DNA of 64,000 nucleotides from Pokkaliibacter sp046614695 (GTDB lineage Bacteria; Pseudomonadota; Gammaproteobacteria; Pseudomonadales; Balneatricaceae). The position numbers were made by a program, and so were the translations under genes. Positions 41,632 through 51,800 of the stretch are shown here, one piece after another. The stretch spans positions 238,375-302,374 of the forward strand of contig NZ_JBKKHQ010000007.1 in assembly GCF_046614695.1 (NCBI RefSeq), in the 5' to 3' direction. The notes below the pieces were generated by a model that was not told the origin of the DNA, did no database searches, and saw only the letters and a program-made list of their open reading frames with translations. Numbering within the stretch: the stretch's first letter is position 1; every line of letters begins with the position of its first letter.

Positions 41632-42525
41632 ATGTTTGCCAGTTTTTTGATTACATTGCGCGAAGGGTTGGAGGCATTCCTGCTGGTCGGGATCTGCTTG
41701 TCCTACCTCAGTAAACTCAACGCCTCACGCTTTAATAAGTATGTGTACGCTGGTGTCGGCGTCGGTCTGATTGCCTCACTGGTGGTGGCTTTCCTGTTCC
41801 AGGTGGTGATTGACCAGTTCCATAACGAGCACTACCGCAACCTGTTGATGGCGGGAATCCTGATTTTCGCGACGGTTGTGCTGTCTTCCATGGCCTTGTG
41901 GATGAGCAAGCAGGGCAAGAACAAAAGCGACCAGATGAAGGAAAACGTCGAGCAGCTGGTGAATGGTGAGAAAGCGCTGGGCCTTGCGTTTCTGGCGTTC
42001 CTGGCGGTGATGCGCGAAGGCTTTGAAACGGTACTTTTCTTCTCGGCACTGGTGTACTCCGGTCAGGGTATTACGCTGCAGTCCGGCATGAGCGGCGCCA
42101 TTCTGGGTTTGGTACTGGCCTTCGTGCTGGTATGGGCTCTGATGCGCTCCACCCGTAAGGTACCGCTTCGCTCCTTCTTTAAATGGAGCAGCTTGCTGAT
42201 CATGCTGATCGCTGCGGGTCTGCTGTCATCCGCCGTGAATATGCTGCAGGCTGCCAACTGGATTCCGATGGTCTATGCGCCGCTGTTTGATATCACACAT
42301 GGCCTCGATCTGATCCAGCAATCGCTGCAATCCACGTTCGGCAGTAATGGCCTGACGGTGACCATCGATGCCGCGCTGCGCTCTGTACTGGATGATCGTG
42401 CGCTGATCGGGACTTTCCTGCGTGCACTCTTTGGCTATAACTCTTCTCCGGGCCTCCTGCAGTTGCTGGCCTGGGCATTTTATCTGCTGTTCTTCGGCGC
42501 ACTATGGAGAAGGCAGTACCGATGA
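41632..42525 (+). CDS. FTR1-family iron permease
   Basis: An inner-membrane iron permease of the FTR1/EfeU family, 297 residues with about seven helices. Two REGxE iron-binding motifs are present: REGLE at residues 10-14 and REGFE at 128-132, as required for ferric-ion passage. The ATG at 41632 has GAGGAGCATC upstream. FTR1 permeases take iron delivered by an oxidation step, usually from a multicopper oxidase, peroxidase or cupredoxin. None is encoded here; the neighbouring cytochromes may fill that place. It overlaps the next gene by 4 bp. Confidence 0.93.
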   Translation: MFASFLITLREGLEAFLLVGICLSYLSKLNASRFNKYVYAGVGVGLIASLVVAFLFQVVIDQFHNEHYRNLLMAGILIFATVVLSSMALWMSKQGKNKSDQMKENVEQLVNGEKALGLAFLAFLAVMREGFETVLFFSALVYSGQGITLQSGMSGAILGLVLAFVLVWALMRSTRKVPLRSFFKWSSLLIMLIAAGLLSSAVNMLQAANWIPMVYAPLFDITHGLDLIQQSLQSTFGSNGLTVTIDAALRSVLDDRALIGTFLRALFGYNSSPGLLQLLAWAFYLLFFGALWRRQYR

Positions 42526-43994
42526 CAGGCAGTCGTTCTTCAATGAATCAACACGAAATCGATGCTCCCATCGTCGTTCTTGGCGGTGGGCCTGCCGGTT
42601 TGATGGCCGCCTGGCAGTTGCAGGAGGCGGGTAAATCTGTGGTCGTGCTGGAAAAAGCCCAGGAAGCGGGCGGCATGTGCGCTACCTTGTCTTTCCAGGG
42701 TAAAGAGGGTGACTACCGTTTTGACTATGGCGGTCATCGCTTTATCACCAAAAACCCCAAGTTGCTCGACTTCGTCGATGAACTGATGGGGGAGTCTCTG
42801 TTGCATGCCGAGCGCAAAAGTGTGATTCGCTTTCGCAACCGCACTTATGACTATCCGCTCAGTGCCGGTAACCTGTTAAAGAATGCGCCTTTTTCCTTGT
42901 TGGCAGGCGCTGCTATCGACTGGCTGAAAATGCCTTTTCGCCGTCGCATTGGTAAAAACGAGGATTGCAGTTTCGCCGAGTGGATCACCAATCGTTTTGG
43001 CAAAACCCTGTATCAGCACTTTTTTGAAGGCTATACCCGCAAGCTCTGGGGGATTGAGCCGGCGACACTTTCCGCCGACTGGGCGGGTCAGCGCATCAGT
43101 CTGATTGACCTGAAAGATGTCGTACGTCGCTTATGGCAGCGCGGCCCGACAACCCCTCGTACTTACGCACGCAAATACCGTTATCCCAAACTGGGGTTCG
43201 GACAGATTTTCACGACCTTGCATGAGCGACTGGAAGCCGCCGGTGTGAGCTTTATCACTCAGGCCGATGTGTGCGGGCTGGAATACAACGACTGTGGAGT
43301 CACTGCAGTCCGTTACCTCAAAACCGTATCGGACCAGCCACAATCCAGCGAGCCGACTCAGGAGCAGCTTCAGCCCTGCAGCGCCGTCGTGGCGACGATT
43401 CCGCTACCGGAGGTCTGTCGCATGCTGTCGATTCCCTGTGATCTTAACTACCGCTCGCTGCGCTTTTTTAATCTGCCGATGAATCAGGAAAACGTGTCTG
43501 ATAACACCTGGCAGTATTTATCCGATGAGGCGATTCTGGGCACACGCCTGCAGGAGCCGCGCCGGCGATCACCCTTTATGGCACCAGAGGGGAAAACCTC
43601 GCTGATGTTCGAGATTCCCTGTCAGAAGGGGGATCGTATCTGGAATAGTGATGAACCTGCTCTTCGCAAACAGGTGGAAGCGGATATGACTCATCTGGGT
43701 CTGGATGTCAGCAAGGCTGGCGATGAGCATTTTTCTGCCTGGTGCGAGCATGCCTATCCGATCATGGATCTGAGCTATCGGCAAAAGCGCGAGAATGCGA
43801 TTCGCGCATTGATGCCCTATCGCAATCTGGTGATGGCTGGCCGTCAGGGCACCTTTCGCTATATCTTCACGGATACCGCGATGGAGATGGGCTTGATGGC
43901 GGCGGATATGCTGATCAGCGGTAAGGATGAGCGCCGTGCTATCTTCGATCATCGCAATGAAAATACTGTTATTGAAACCCAGAGTGTCGCCTGA
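42522..43994 (+). CDS. FAD-dependent oxidoreductase (protoporphyrinogen-oxidase/amine-oxidase-like)
   Basis: A 490-residue flavoprotein. The dinucleotide-binding fold IVVLGGGPAGLMAAWQLQEAGKSVVVLEKA is near the N-terminus, followed by GGMCATLSFQGK and DYGGHRFITKNP. The C-terminal FAD contact is GRQGTFRYIFTDTAMEMG. It belongs to the NAD(P)-binding Rossmann/amine-oxidase superfamily that includes UDP-galactopyranose mutase and protoporphyrinogen oxidase; the substrate is unknown. The ATG at 42522 overlaps the FTR1 stop (ATGA) with AGAAGG upstream. The coupling to FTR1 suggests a role in iron reduction or processing. Confidence 0.82.
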   Translation: MTGSRSSMNQHEIDAPIVVLGGGPAGLMAAWQLQEAGKSVVVLEKAQEAGGMCATLSFQGKEGDYRFDYGGHRFITKNPKLLDFVDELMGESLLHAERKSVIRFRNRTYDYPLSAGNLLKNAPFSLLAGAAIDWLKMPFRRRIGKNEDCSFAEWITNRFGKTLYQHFFEGYTRKLWGIEPATLSADWAGQRISLIDLKDVVRRLWQRGPTTPRTYARKYRYPKLGFGQIFTTLHERLEAAGVSFITQADVCGLEYNDCGVTAVRYLKTVSDQPQSSEPTQEQLQPCSAVVATIPLPEVCRMLSIPCDLNYRSLRFFNLPMNQENVSDNTWQYLSDEAILGTRLQEPRRRSPFMAPEGKTSLMFEIPCQKGDRIWNSDEPALRKQVEADMTHLGLDVSKAGDEHFSAWCEHAYPIMDLSYRQKRENAIRALMPYRNLVMAGRQGTFRYIFTDTAMEMGLMAADMLISGKDERRAIFDHRNENTVIETQSVA

Positions 43995-44004
43995 GGAGGC
44001 CTTC

Positions 44005-44589
44005 ATGAAGGTTTTTACTGTTCGATTTCTTACTTGCCTGAGCCTATTGCTGGGCATGCTGATCTCAAGCCAGAGCTTCGCCTACTCCTATGCTGCAGCC
44101 GGTAAAGAGCCACTGATTGATGGCCGGGAAACGCTGATGACAGCCTTGGCCAACAAGGACAAGTCGACGGCGACCACGACGCTGGATAGCCTCAATGATG
44201 AGCTGGTCTATCTCGAAGAGCACCATAACGTTGTGCTGATCAAGCCCATGCACGAGGCGGTAGATGCCTTGGACAGCGCCAGGCTCGATAAACTGCTGAA
44301 CCTGGCCTACAAGGCTGAGATTGAGCGTCGTCTGGAGGGTGCAGGCGATAACCTCAGCGATTACCAGACAGCCAAGGTACTGGTGGTGAAGTCCAAGAAA
44401 TTCCTGGATTTACTGCAGTCCGGTATTCCCGCCGATGACTGGAAGCGTGCAGAGGATGCACTAAGCCAGGCGCTGGAAAGTATCGGTAACCCAGGCGTGT
44501 TCGGTGTGGGTACCAAAGCGCCTGATCCCAAAGCATTTGAAGCAGCGGAAAAATCCGTGATGGATGCGCTAGGCAGCGTTCAGGGCTAA
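44005..44589 (+). CDS. helical periplasmic protein of the iron locus
   Basis: A 194-residue exported protein with signal peptide MKVFTVRFLTCLSLLLGMLIS...FA and an all-helical mature part (EPLIDGRETLMTALANKD, YKAEIERRLEGAGDNLSDY). No cysteine haem site. The family is not recognised; helical periplasmic partners such as EfeO and Imelysin-like proteins occur with FTR1 permeases, but EfeO motifs are not visible. GAGGAGGCCTTC precedes the ATG. It is the last gene of the operon, followed by a terminator. Confidence 0.75.
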   Translation: MKVFTVRFLTCLSLLLGMLISSQSFAYSYAAAGKEPLIDGRETLMTALANKDKSTATTTLDSLNDELVYLEEHHNVVLIKPMHEAVDALDSARLDKLLNLAYKAEIERRLEGAGDNLSDYQTAKVLVVKSKKFLDLLQSGIPADDWKRAEDALSQALESIGNPGVFGVGTKAPDPKAFEAAEKSVMDALGSVQG

Positions 44590-44605
44590 TGGCTTCTGAG
44601 TGTCA

Positions 44606-44635
44606 AAAAGCCCTGCCACTGCTGGCGGGGCTTTT
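44606..44635 (+). terminator. terminator of the iron operon
   Basis: AAAAGCCCTGCCA and TGGCGGGGCTTTT form a 13-bp stem with one T-G pair, followed by GTTTTT. It lies 17 bp after the stop codon. Confidence 0.88.
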
Positions 44636-44656
44636 GTTTTTCCGGGCTGCAAGCTT

Positions 44657-46027
44657 ATGAGCATGGTTCCTGGTATGAGGATGCTTTCAGGTCAAACATT
44701 CACCGGTTTTCACTGGCGGCCAGCTTTAGGGCTGATGTTGCTATGCCTGATATTTATTGGGCGAATGCTGCAGTTTCCATGGCAGCTGGATTCTGACGAT
44801 GAGGTGAACTTTGCTCGCGGTGTGGTGAATTTCTCGGTGATCAGCGAGTCGCCTCACTTTCCTGGCTATCCCGGATTTATTCTTGCTGCGCGTTTTTTTT
44901 CGCTGTTACTCACGCCAGTTCAGGCCATTATTGCCACCAGCACTGCGGGAGTCATCCTGACCGCGATTGCGCTTTATTTTGCGTTGGTTACGCGACTTTC
45001 TCCGTGGCTGGCTCTTTGTGCGGTGGTGTTGGTGCTGTTACATCCGCTCAGTGCGGCGCTGGCGTTATCGGGCCTTTCTGACAGTCTGGCCATTGGGCTT
45101 TCTTTCTTAAGTCTTGGGTTTCTGCTGAGAGCCAAAAGCTGTCGTTATCTTCTTCTGGCGGCGCTGTTCAGCGCGCTGATGCTGACGGTTAGGCCCAGCT
45201 ATTTTGCTATAGCCGCAGCGTTAGTGCTGATCGGGGCAGGGCGGGCAGCTTCGGGCGGCAGAGAAAGCTTTTTCTTGTTGTGGTTGGCAGTGCACCTGCT
45301 GATAGGCGCGCTCGTTCTGCTTTATGTGCTGTCGCGGGACGGGCTTGGCTATTTCAGCGAAGGTTGGCGTTTTACTCAGGGGCACTTTTTGTTGTGGGGC
45401 AATACCGCAATTGAAAGCGGTGCAGCTCAGGCTGTGAGCCGTTCAGAGCAGTGGCGGCAGTTTTTTGCGGGGATTATTCCGTTATGGCTCTGGCCGTTAC
45501 TGTTGTTTGGCGGCTTTGCAGCTCGCAAGCAGCATGGCTGGTTGTGGCTGGGTCTCGGGGTTGTGCTTCTCTGGACTTTGCTGGGGCAGAACCCACGTAA
45601 CTTACGCCATGGTGCCTGGCTGTATTACATGCTGTTGATGCTTGCGGGGTTGGGTTGGGCGAATGTACTTGACGCCAGGGTGACGGGTGTTGCGCATCGC
45701 CAGAAAATGATGACTCTTGCTGCCGTGCTGTTTCTTATGCCCGCATTGCTCTGGTGCTTCACTCTCTCTGCTCCCAGACCCTCGGCGCTTCGGCAAGCGC
45801 TGTCCATGGCTGAGCAGGAATGTACGGCTCTGGTCACTCAGTACGGGATCAAAGTTGCCAGAGCGACTTCTGCGCTACCGGTGGTCGATGCCTGGTACAA
45901 CGGCAGCGCCCAATGGGCACTGCGGCAGGGGAGCTGTCGCCTGAGTAGCGAGCCTTTACCTCAGGCGCGGAGCTTTCCTGCACGATTTGTTGGCGAACCA
46001 CCTTTTTATCTGAAACTGGCGCCTTAG
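44657..46027 (+). CDS. PMT/GT39-like integral membrane glycosyltransferase
   Basis: A 456-residue protein with about ten membrane helices, the architecture of ArnT/PMT-type glycosyltransferases that use polyprenyl-linked sugars. An acidic loop after the first helix (QLDSDDEVNFARG) and the following HFPGYPGFILAARFF are the usual catalytic-side features. The acceptor is unknown. The ATG at 44657 is chosen because the upstream part of the frame overlaps the preceding terminator; several further ATGs follow and no clear ribosome binding site is seen. Its stop overlaps the stop of the convergent CBS gene. Confidence 0.75.
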   Translation: MSMVPGMRMLSGQTFTGFHWRPALGLMLLCLIFIGRMLQFPWQLDSDDEVNFARGVVNFSVISESPHFPGYPGFILAARFFSLLLTPVQAIIATSTAGVILTAIALYFALVTRLSPWLALCAVVLVLLHPLSAALALSGLSDSLAIGLSFLSLGFLLRAKSCRYLLLAALFSALMLTVRPSYFAIAAALVLIGAGRAASGGRESFFLLWLAVHLLIGALVLLYVLSRDGLGYFSEGWRFTQGHFLLWGNTAIESGAAQAVSRSEQWRQFFAGIIPLWLWPLLLFGGFAARKQHGWLWLGLGVVLLWTLLGQNPRNLRHGAWLYYMLLMLAGLGWANVLDARVTGVAHRQKMMTLAAVLFLMPALLWCFTLSAPRPSALRQALSMAEQECTALVTQYGIKVARATSALPVVDAWYNGSAQWALRQGSCRLSSEPLPQARSFPARFVGEPPFYLKLAP

Positions 46028-46455
46028 TGTTCAGCAGCTTCAAGGAAGTTGACGCAGAGACGGACGAAATCACTCGGTGTCAGGATGCCAAGTAGTCGAT
46101 CCTGTTCATCCAGTACCGGCAAACAACCGTGTTTATTTTCCAGACAGTAGCGACCCGCCGTCAGCAGAGAGGTGTCGGCGCTGGTGGTAATCACATCGGT
46201 CGCCATAATTTCCGTCACCCGGATGTCTTGCTCTCGCGCCGTCAGGCCCGCTAAACCCGTCTCCGCCACCAAAGCGAAGGACTGGCGCAGCATATCGCGC
46301 TGGTTGACGATGCCGACGAAGCGCTGACTTTCCGGGTCAAGAATGGGCACGTTACGAATACTGTGCTGACGCATCAGTTCCCGGGCATCAGCAATGCTCG
46401 ACTCTGTCGTCAGGCTGTGGAGTTGGGTAATCATCAAATCGGCTACGGTTTTCAT
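46024..46455 (-). CDS. two-CBS-domain protein
   Basis: A 143-residue protein consisting of a tandem CBS (Bateman) module: the first repeat ADLMITQLHSLTTESSIADARELM...VGIVNQRDML, the second VTEIMATDVITTSADTSLLTAGRYC...LLGILTPSDFVRL. Such modules bind adenosine nucleotides or similar ligands and regulate partner proteins; the partner is unknown. GGAGCAAG precedes the ATG. Stand-alone two-CBS proteins of this size are common in gammaproteobacteria. Confidence 0.88.
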   Translation of the reverse strand: MKTVADLMITQLHSLTTESSIADARELMRQHSIRNVPILDPESQRFVGIVNQRDMLRQSFALVAETGLAGLTAREQDIRVTEIMATDVITTSADTSLLTAGRYCLENKHGCLPVLDEQDRLLGILTPSDFVRLCVNFLEAAEH

Positions 46456-46624
46456 TCTTGCTCCTTTGCTTCAGTACGCCTTTCCTGCCTTGAGTATAGG
46501 AAGTCTCCCCTCAGGCGCCGCTTTTTCAGTATGCTAGTGCCGCAGCCTGATGCTTAAGTTGTCGCCGGATGCTTGATCAGCGTACTTTTCTGATTGTGAC
46601 CCAGAGGTCGGTTTACTCAACGTG

Positions 46625-47128
46625 ATGTGTATCAATAACGAAGACGAAAAGTGGATGCGTCGTGCCATGGCGTTGGCAGAGCAGGCGGCTGCCGAGGGTG
46701 AGGTGCCGGTTGGGGCGCTGGTGGTGCTGAATGGCGAGGTTATCGGCGAGGGCTACAACCGTCCTATTGGCAGCCATGATCCGACAGCCCATGCAGAAGT
46801 GCAGGCATTAAGGCAGGCAGCGGCCCATCTGGAAAATTACCGGCTCGTTGAAGCGACGCTCTATGTCACGCTTGAACCTTGTACCATGTGTGCCGGAGCC
46901 ATGGTGCATGCGCGGGTCAAACGTCTGGTGTATGGAGCCGCAGAGCCTAAAGCCGGCGTGGTGGAGTCGCAGGGGCAGCTTTTACAGGCCCCTTATCTGA
47001 ATCATCAGATTGAGGTGACCGGCGGAGTGCTGGCGGAGCTGTGCAGTCAGCAACTGAGCGCCTTCTTTAAGCTGCGCCGGGATGAGAAAAAACGACTGAA
47101 ACAAGCGCAGCAGGCGGCTCAGCAATAA
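46625..47128 (+). CDS. tadA: tRNA-specific adenosine deaminase
   Basis: Converts A34 to inosine in tRNA-Arg(ACG). The 167-residue protein has the zinc-site HAE (DPTAHAEVQAL) and PCTMC (LEPCTMCAGAMVHARV) motifs of the deaminase fold, the TadA N-terminus KWMRRAMALAEQAAAEGEVPVGALVV and a C-terminal helix rich in K and Q. The ATG at 46625 directly follows a GTG at 46622 that is also possible. It lies next to convergent mltF, as in Pseudomonas. Confidence 0.95.
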   Translation: MCINNEDEKWMRRAMALAEQAAAEGEVPVGALVVLNGEVIGEGYNRPIGSHDPTAHAEVQALRQAAAHLENYRLVEATLYVTLEPCTMCAGAMVHARVKRLVYGAAEPKAGVVESQGQLLQAPYLNHQIEVTGGVLAELCSQQLSAFFKLRRDEKKRLKQAQQAAQQ

Positions 47129-47150
47129 CCTCCAGCTGTTGCGCTTTTTG

Positions 47151-48599
47151 TCACAGTGTTGGTGGGATGCGATCAAAGACCTTGAAGCGCGGCGTTTCCG
47201 GCAGGTCAGAAAGTTCTGCTTTATAGGGCAGATTTTCTAGGCGCAATATCTCGCGATACAGACGAATATTTCGAACGTAAATCACCGGCTCCCAGCCTCG
47301 GGCATAGCCGTGATTGGTTTGGGTATACCAGCGTTTCAGCGCCAGTTTCGGCAAATACTGGCGTACATCACTCCAGCGATCCGGATCCAGCCCGGCATTT
47401 TGGGTCAGAATTCGCGCATCTTCCAAATGCCCCATTCCTACGTTGTAGGCGGCCAGAGCCAGCCAGGTTCGGTCCGGATCGGGGATGCGGTCCGGCAAAA
47501 GGTTGTACATCCGGCGAAGATAGCGGGCGCCGCCCAGAATGCTCTGCTCAGGATTGTTGCGATCATCCACGCCCAAGGAGCGAGCGGTATTCAGCGTCAG
47601 CATCATGATGCCGCGCACACCCGTATGGGAAACCGCGGTGTTGTCCCATTTTGACTCCTGATAGCCCAGGGCAGCGAGCAACTCCCATTCCCATTCATAT
47701 TTGTCAGCACCTTCTTCAAACCAAGGCTGATATTCACCCAGACGGGTTTTGATGTGCTGGCGAAAGGCGCGGATACCAATAAAGTCGTAACGTTGAGTGT
47801 GTTCGAAGTATTTGTCATAAAGCTGACTGATCAGCTCCTGCGTGGAGCGTGACGCCAGAAAGGTATTGATTGCGGCGCGCAGGCTTTTATCTGCCGTCGG
47901 CGCGAGATACCAGACCAGCGGCTGGGGGGCATCCAGTGTGAAGGCTTTGCGCATACTGGTATACATCGGCTGGTAGAGTGACAAGGACATGTTATCGCTG
48001 ATCAGATAGTCGGCATCGCCGTTTTTCAGGAGCTCCAGCATATCGGGAAGGTCCATGTCTTCGGTTTCTTCCCATTCCAGTCCGGGTAAGTCCTGTTTCA
48101 GCTCCTGCAGCCGCTCTGCGTGGGCACTGCCAGCCTGAACCAGTACCCGTTTACCAATGAGATCAGCCATGGACTGGGCGGCATTGCCCTCAATCTTGTC
48201 GCCCAGATACACCACCTGCGAGACGGCAAAGGCGTAAGGATCTGATGTGGGGAAGTTGGCCTCGCGGGCGTTACTTTGAAATAACGAGGCGGCGGCCATG
48301 TCGACATTGCGCTGTTTTAAAAGATCAAACAGGTCACTGCGATTGCGAACAATGGTGAGTTCAAGCTTGAGGTTGCGCTCTTTGGCAAAGGCGCTGAGAA
48401 GATCGTACTCAAACCCGGCCGGGCCCTGGGCGTCTTCATAGTAGGCAGTGGGAATATTGCGAGTGGCAACGCGTAAAACACCACGATCATCAATGCGCGA
48501 TAGCTGACTAATTTGCTGCTGGGCAGCGATCAGGGGGATCGATACGACCAGGGCCAGATAGACCCAGAAAAGCCAGGAACGATGATGTTGCATCCACAT
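47151..48599 (-). CDS. mltF: membrane-bound lytic murein transglycosylase F
   Basis: Cleaves peptidoglycan with formation of 1,6-anhydromuramic acid, anchored to the outer membrane. The 482-residue protein has a hydrophobic N-terminus, an SBP_bac_3 sensor domain (about 40-270; RVATRNIPTAYYEDAQGPAGFEYDLL) and a C-terminal lysozyme-like domain with the catalytic glutamate in ALGYQESKWDNTAVS and TGVRGIMMLT and AAYNVGMGHLEDA. The ATG at 48599 is used, with AAGG upstream; a TTG at 48608 would add three residues. Divergent from purL, the usual arrangement. Confidence 0.95.
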   Translation of the reverse strand: MWMQHHRSWLFWVYLALVVSIPLIAAQQQISQLSRIDDRGVLRVATRNIPTAYYEDAQGPAGFEYDLLSAFAKERNLKLELTIVRNRSDLFDLLKQRNVDMAAASLFQSNAREANFPTSDPYAFAVSQVVYLGDKIEGNAAQSMADLIGKRVLVQAGSAHAERLQELKQDLPGLEWEETEDMDLPDMLELLKNGDADYLISDNMSLSLYQPMYTSMRKAFTLDAPQPLVWYLAPTADKSLRAAINTFLASRSTQELISQLYDKYFEHTQRYDFIGIRAFRQHIKTRLGEYQPWFEEGADKYEWEWELLAALGYQESKWDNTAVSHTGVRGIMMLTLNTARSLGVDDRNNPEQSILGGARYLRRMYNLLPDRIPDPDRTWLALAAYNVGMGHLEDARILTQNAGLDPDRWSDVRQYLPKLALKRWYTQTNHGYARGWEPVIYVRNIRLYREILRLENLPYKAELSDLPETPRFKVFDRIPPTL

Positions 48600-48844
48600 G
48601 CGTGACAACCTTACTGCGTGTCTTGACGAAAAACTGTGTCAGTCATTGGAAACCCGTCACGGTGCTTGCGCAAAAGAGCAGGAATATCTCACGAACTGGC
48701 TGTATCCGCTGGCGCTTTTTCAGTATCATTTGCGCCCTCAGAATCTATCCCCCAGTGCGTTCATCGATCAGCACTCTGGCGGATAGGTTTTCCCCAGCTA
48801 CCGGTTCTAACTCCAGAATCTCCTACAAGAGGCACGATACTGTC

Positions 48845-51800
48845 ATGCTTATCCTGCGTGGAGCGCCCGCATTATCACCCTTCCGTCGCAGCAAACTGCT
48901 GGCCACTTTACAGGCTGACGTTGCCAGTGTCACGGATGTCTATGCCGAATTCCTGCACCTGGTGGATGTCGGCGAATCCCTGGAATCCGACGAGCAGGAT
49001 GTGCTCGGCCGTCTGCTGACCTACGGTCCTGCGGCTTCCAGCGAACAGCCTGAGGGCGAGCAGTTTATCGTTGTGCCTCGTTCCGGCACGATTTCTCCCT
49101 GGTCCAGCAAAGCAACCGATATTGCTCGTAACTGCGGCCTTGCCAAAGTGAAGCGTATTGAGCGTGCCACCCGGTTTGTGGTTGCCGGTGGTCCTTTCTC
49201 TGCAGAAGAAAAAGCGGCGCTGGTTACTCAGCTGCATGACCGTATGGTGCAGTCTGTTTTCACCGAAGAAGCTCAGCTGAGCGCGATGTTTGAAGCGCAT
49301 AAAGCCAAAGCCTTCACCACGGTGGACATTCTCGGTGGCGGTCGTCCTGCCCTGGAGAAAGCCAACGTCGCACTGGGCCTTGCGCTGGCCGATGATGAAA
49401 TCGACTATCTGGTCACAGCCTTCACCGAACTTGGCCGTAACCCCGTAGATATCGAACTGATGATGTTCGCTCAGGCCAACTCCGAGCATTGCCGTCACAA
49501 GATCTTTAATGCCAGCTGGGATATCGATGGCCAGCTGCAGGAAAAATCCCTGTTCGCCATGATCCGCAACACCCACCAGTTAAACGGTGAAGGTGTGCTG
49601 TCGGCCTACAAGGACAACGCGGCGGTGATCGTCGGCCATGAAGCACCACGCTTCTTCCCGAACCCTGATTCCAAAGAGTACACCCGTCATCAGGAGCCGA
49701 TTCACATCCTGATGAAGGTGGAAACCCACAACCACCCGACGGCGATTGCGCCTTTCCCCGGCGCTGCGACCGGTGCTGGTGGTGAGATTCGTGACGAAGG
49801 CGCAACTGGCCGTGGATCCAAGCCCAAAGCAGGCCTGACCGGCTTTACCGTATCTGATCTGAACATTCCAGGCTTCAAACAGCCTTGGGAGTCCAGCTAC
49901 GGCAAGCCTGAGCGCATCGTATCGGCCCTCGACATCATGATCGAAGGCCCTATCGGTGGTGCGGCATTCAATAACGAATTTGGCCGTCCTAACCTGAACG
50001 GTTATTTCCGTACTTATGAAGACAAAGTCCAGACCGTTAACGGCGAAGAAGTTCGCGGTTATCACAAACCCATCATGCTGGCAGGTGGTCTGGGTAACAT
50101 CCGTGAAGATCACGTTGAGAAAGGCGAAATCGTCGTTGGTGCCAAGCTGATCTGCCTTGGCGGCCCCGCTATGCTGATTGGTCTGGGCGGCGGTGCGGCG
50201 TCTTCCATGGCTTCCGGCTCCAGTGCTGAAGATCTGGATTTTGCGTCTGTGCAGCGTGATAACGCCGAGATGGAGCGCCGCTGTCAGGAAGTTATCGACC
50301 AGTGCTGGCAGCGTGGTGATGCTAACCCCATTGCCTTTATCCACGATGTGGGCGCAGGCGGTCTGTCGAACGCCTTCCCTGAGCTGGTAAAAGACGGCGG
50401 CCGTGGTGGTAACTTTGAGCTGCGTCGCGTCAATAATGACGAGCCTGGCATGTCTCCACTGGAGATCTGGTGTAACGAGTCTCAGGAGCGCTATGTTATG
50501 GCGGTTTCTCCTGAAAATCTGGCTGTCTTCGAAGAGATCTGCCGTCGCGAACGCTGCCCTTATGCCATCGTGGGTGAAGCCACTGATGAGCAGCATCTGC
50601 GTGTGGGTGATGAGCTGTTTGAAAACAACCCCGTTGATCTGCCGATGAATGTGCTGTTTGGCAAACCGCCACGCATGCACCGCTCCATCGAGCGCAAGAC
50701 TTTTGAGCGCCAGGCACTGCAGCTGGACGGTATTGAACTGTCGGAAGCGGCCAAGCGTGTTCTGCAACTGCCTGCGGTCGCCAGCAAAAGCTTCCTGATC
50801 ACCATCGGTGACCGCACCATCACAGGTCTGGTTAATCGTGATCAGATGGTTGGCCCCTGGCAGGTGCCGGTTGCTGACTGCGCTGTGACCGCTTCTGCTT
50901 ATGATGTTTACACCGGTGAAGCGATGGCAATGGGCGAGCGCACGCCGTTGGCCGTCATTGATGCACCTGCATCCGGTCGCATGGCGGTGGGCGAGGTGAT
51001 TACTAACCTGGCTGCTGCGCGCATCGACAAACTGAGCGACATCAAGCTGTCGGCTAACTGGATGTGTGCCGCTGGCCACGCCGGTGAAGACGAAGCACTG
51101 TATGACACCGTTCATGCGGTGGGTATGGAGCTGTGCCCTGAGCTTGGCATCTGTATTCCTGTCGGTAAGGACTCCATGTCCATGCGTACCGTCTGGAAAG
51201 ATGGCGATGAGCAAAAGAGCGTCACTGCGCCGCTGTCACTGGTCATCACAGGTGTTGCGCCTGTGGCGGATATTCGCCGTTCACTGACGCCGCAACTGCG
51301 TACCGACAAAGGCGAGACTTCCCTGATTCTGATTGATCTGGGTCAGCAGCGTCTTGGTGGTTCTGCACTGGCGCAGGTGTTTGATCAGGTCGGTAGCGAA
51401 GCGCCTAACGTTGATGATGCAGAGACTCTGAAAGGTTTCTTCGATGCGATTCAGACGCTGAATCAGGAAGATCGTCTGCTGGCATACCATGACCGTTCTG
51501 ACGGTGGTCTGTTCGCGACGCTGGCAGAAATGGCCTTTGCCGGTCACGTTGGTGTTGATGTTGAGCTGTCTGCTGTTGTCACTGACAAAGGCATTCTGAC
51601 TGCACTCTTCAACGAAGAGCTGGGCGCTGTGATTCAGGTGCGCAAGAGCGATGCGGATGCCGTGCTGCAGATTCTGTCTGCTCACGGTCTGGCAGAAGAA
51701 AGCCAGGTGATCGGCAGCCTGAATGATGATGACATGGTTCGCTTTACAGTTGACGGTGAAGAAGTGCTGGTCGACAGCCGTGAGGAATATCATCGCCTGT

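Noticed and set aside
44600..44656. Start of the PMT-like gene at 44600
   Set aside because: This part coincides with the strong terminator of the iron operon and has no ribosome binding site.
49580..51214. A 544-codon open frame on the minus strand opposite purL
   Set aside because: It lies wholly inside purL, whose sequence is a full-length match to the family. The frame is a by-product of purL codon usage and has no recognisable domain.
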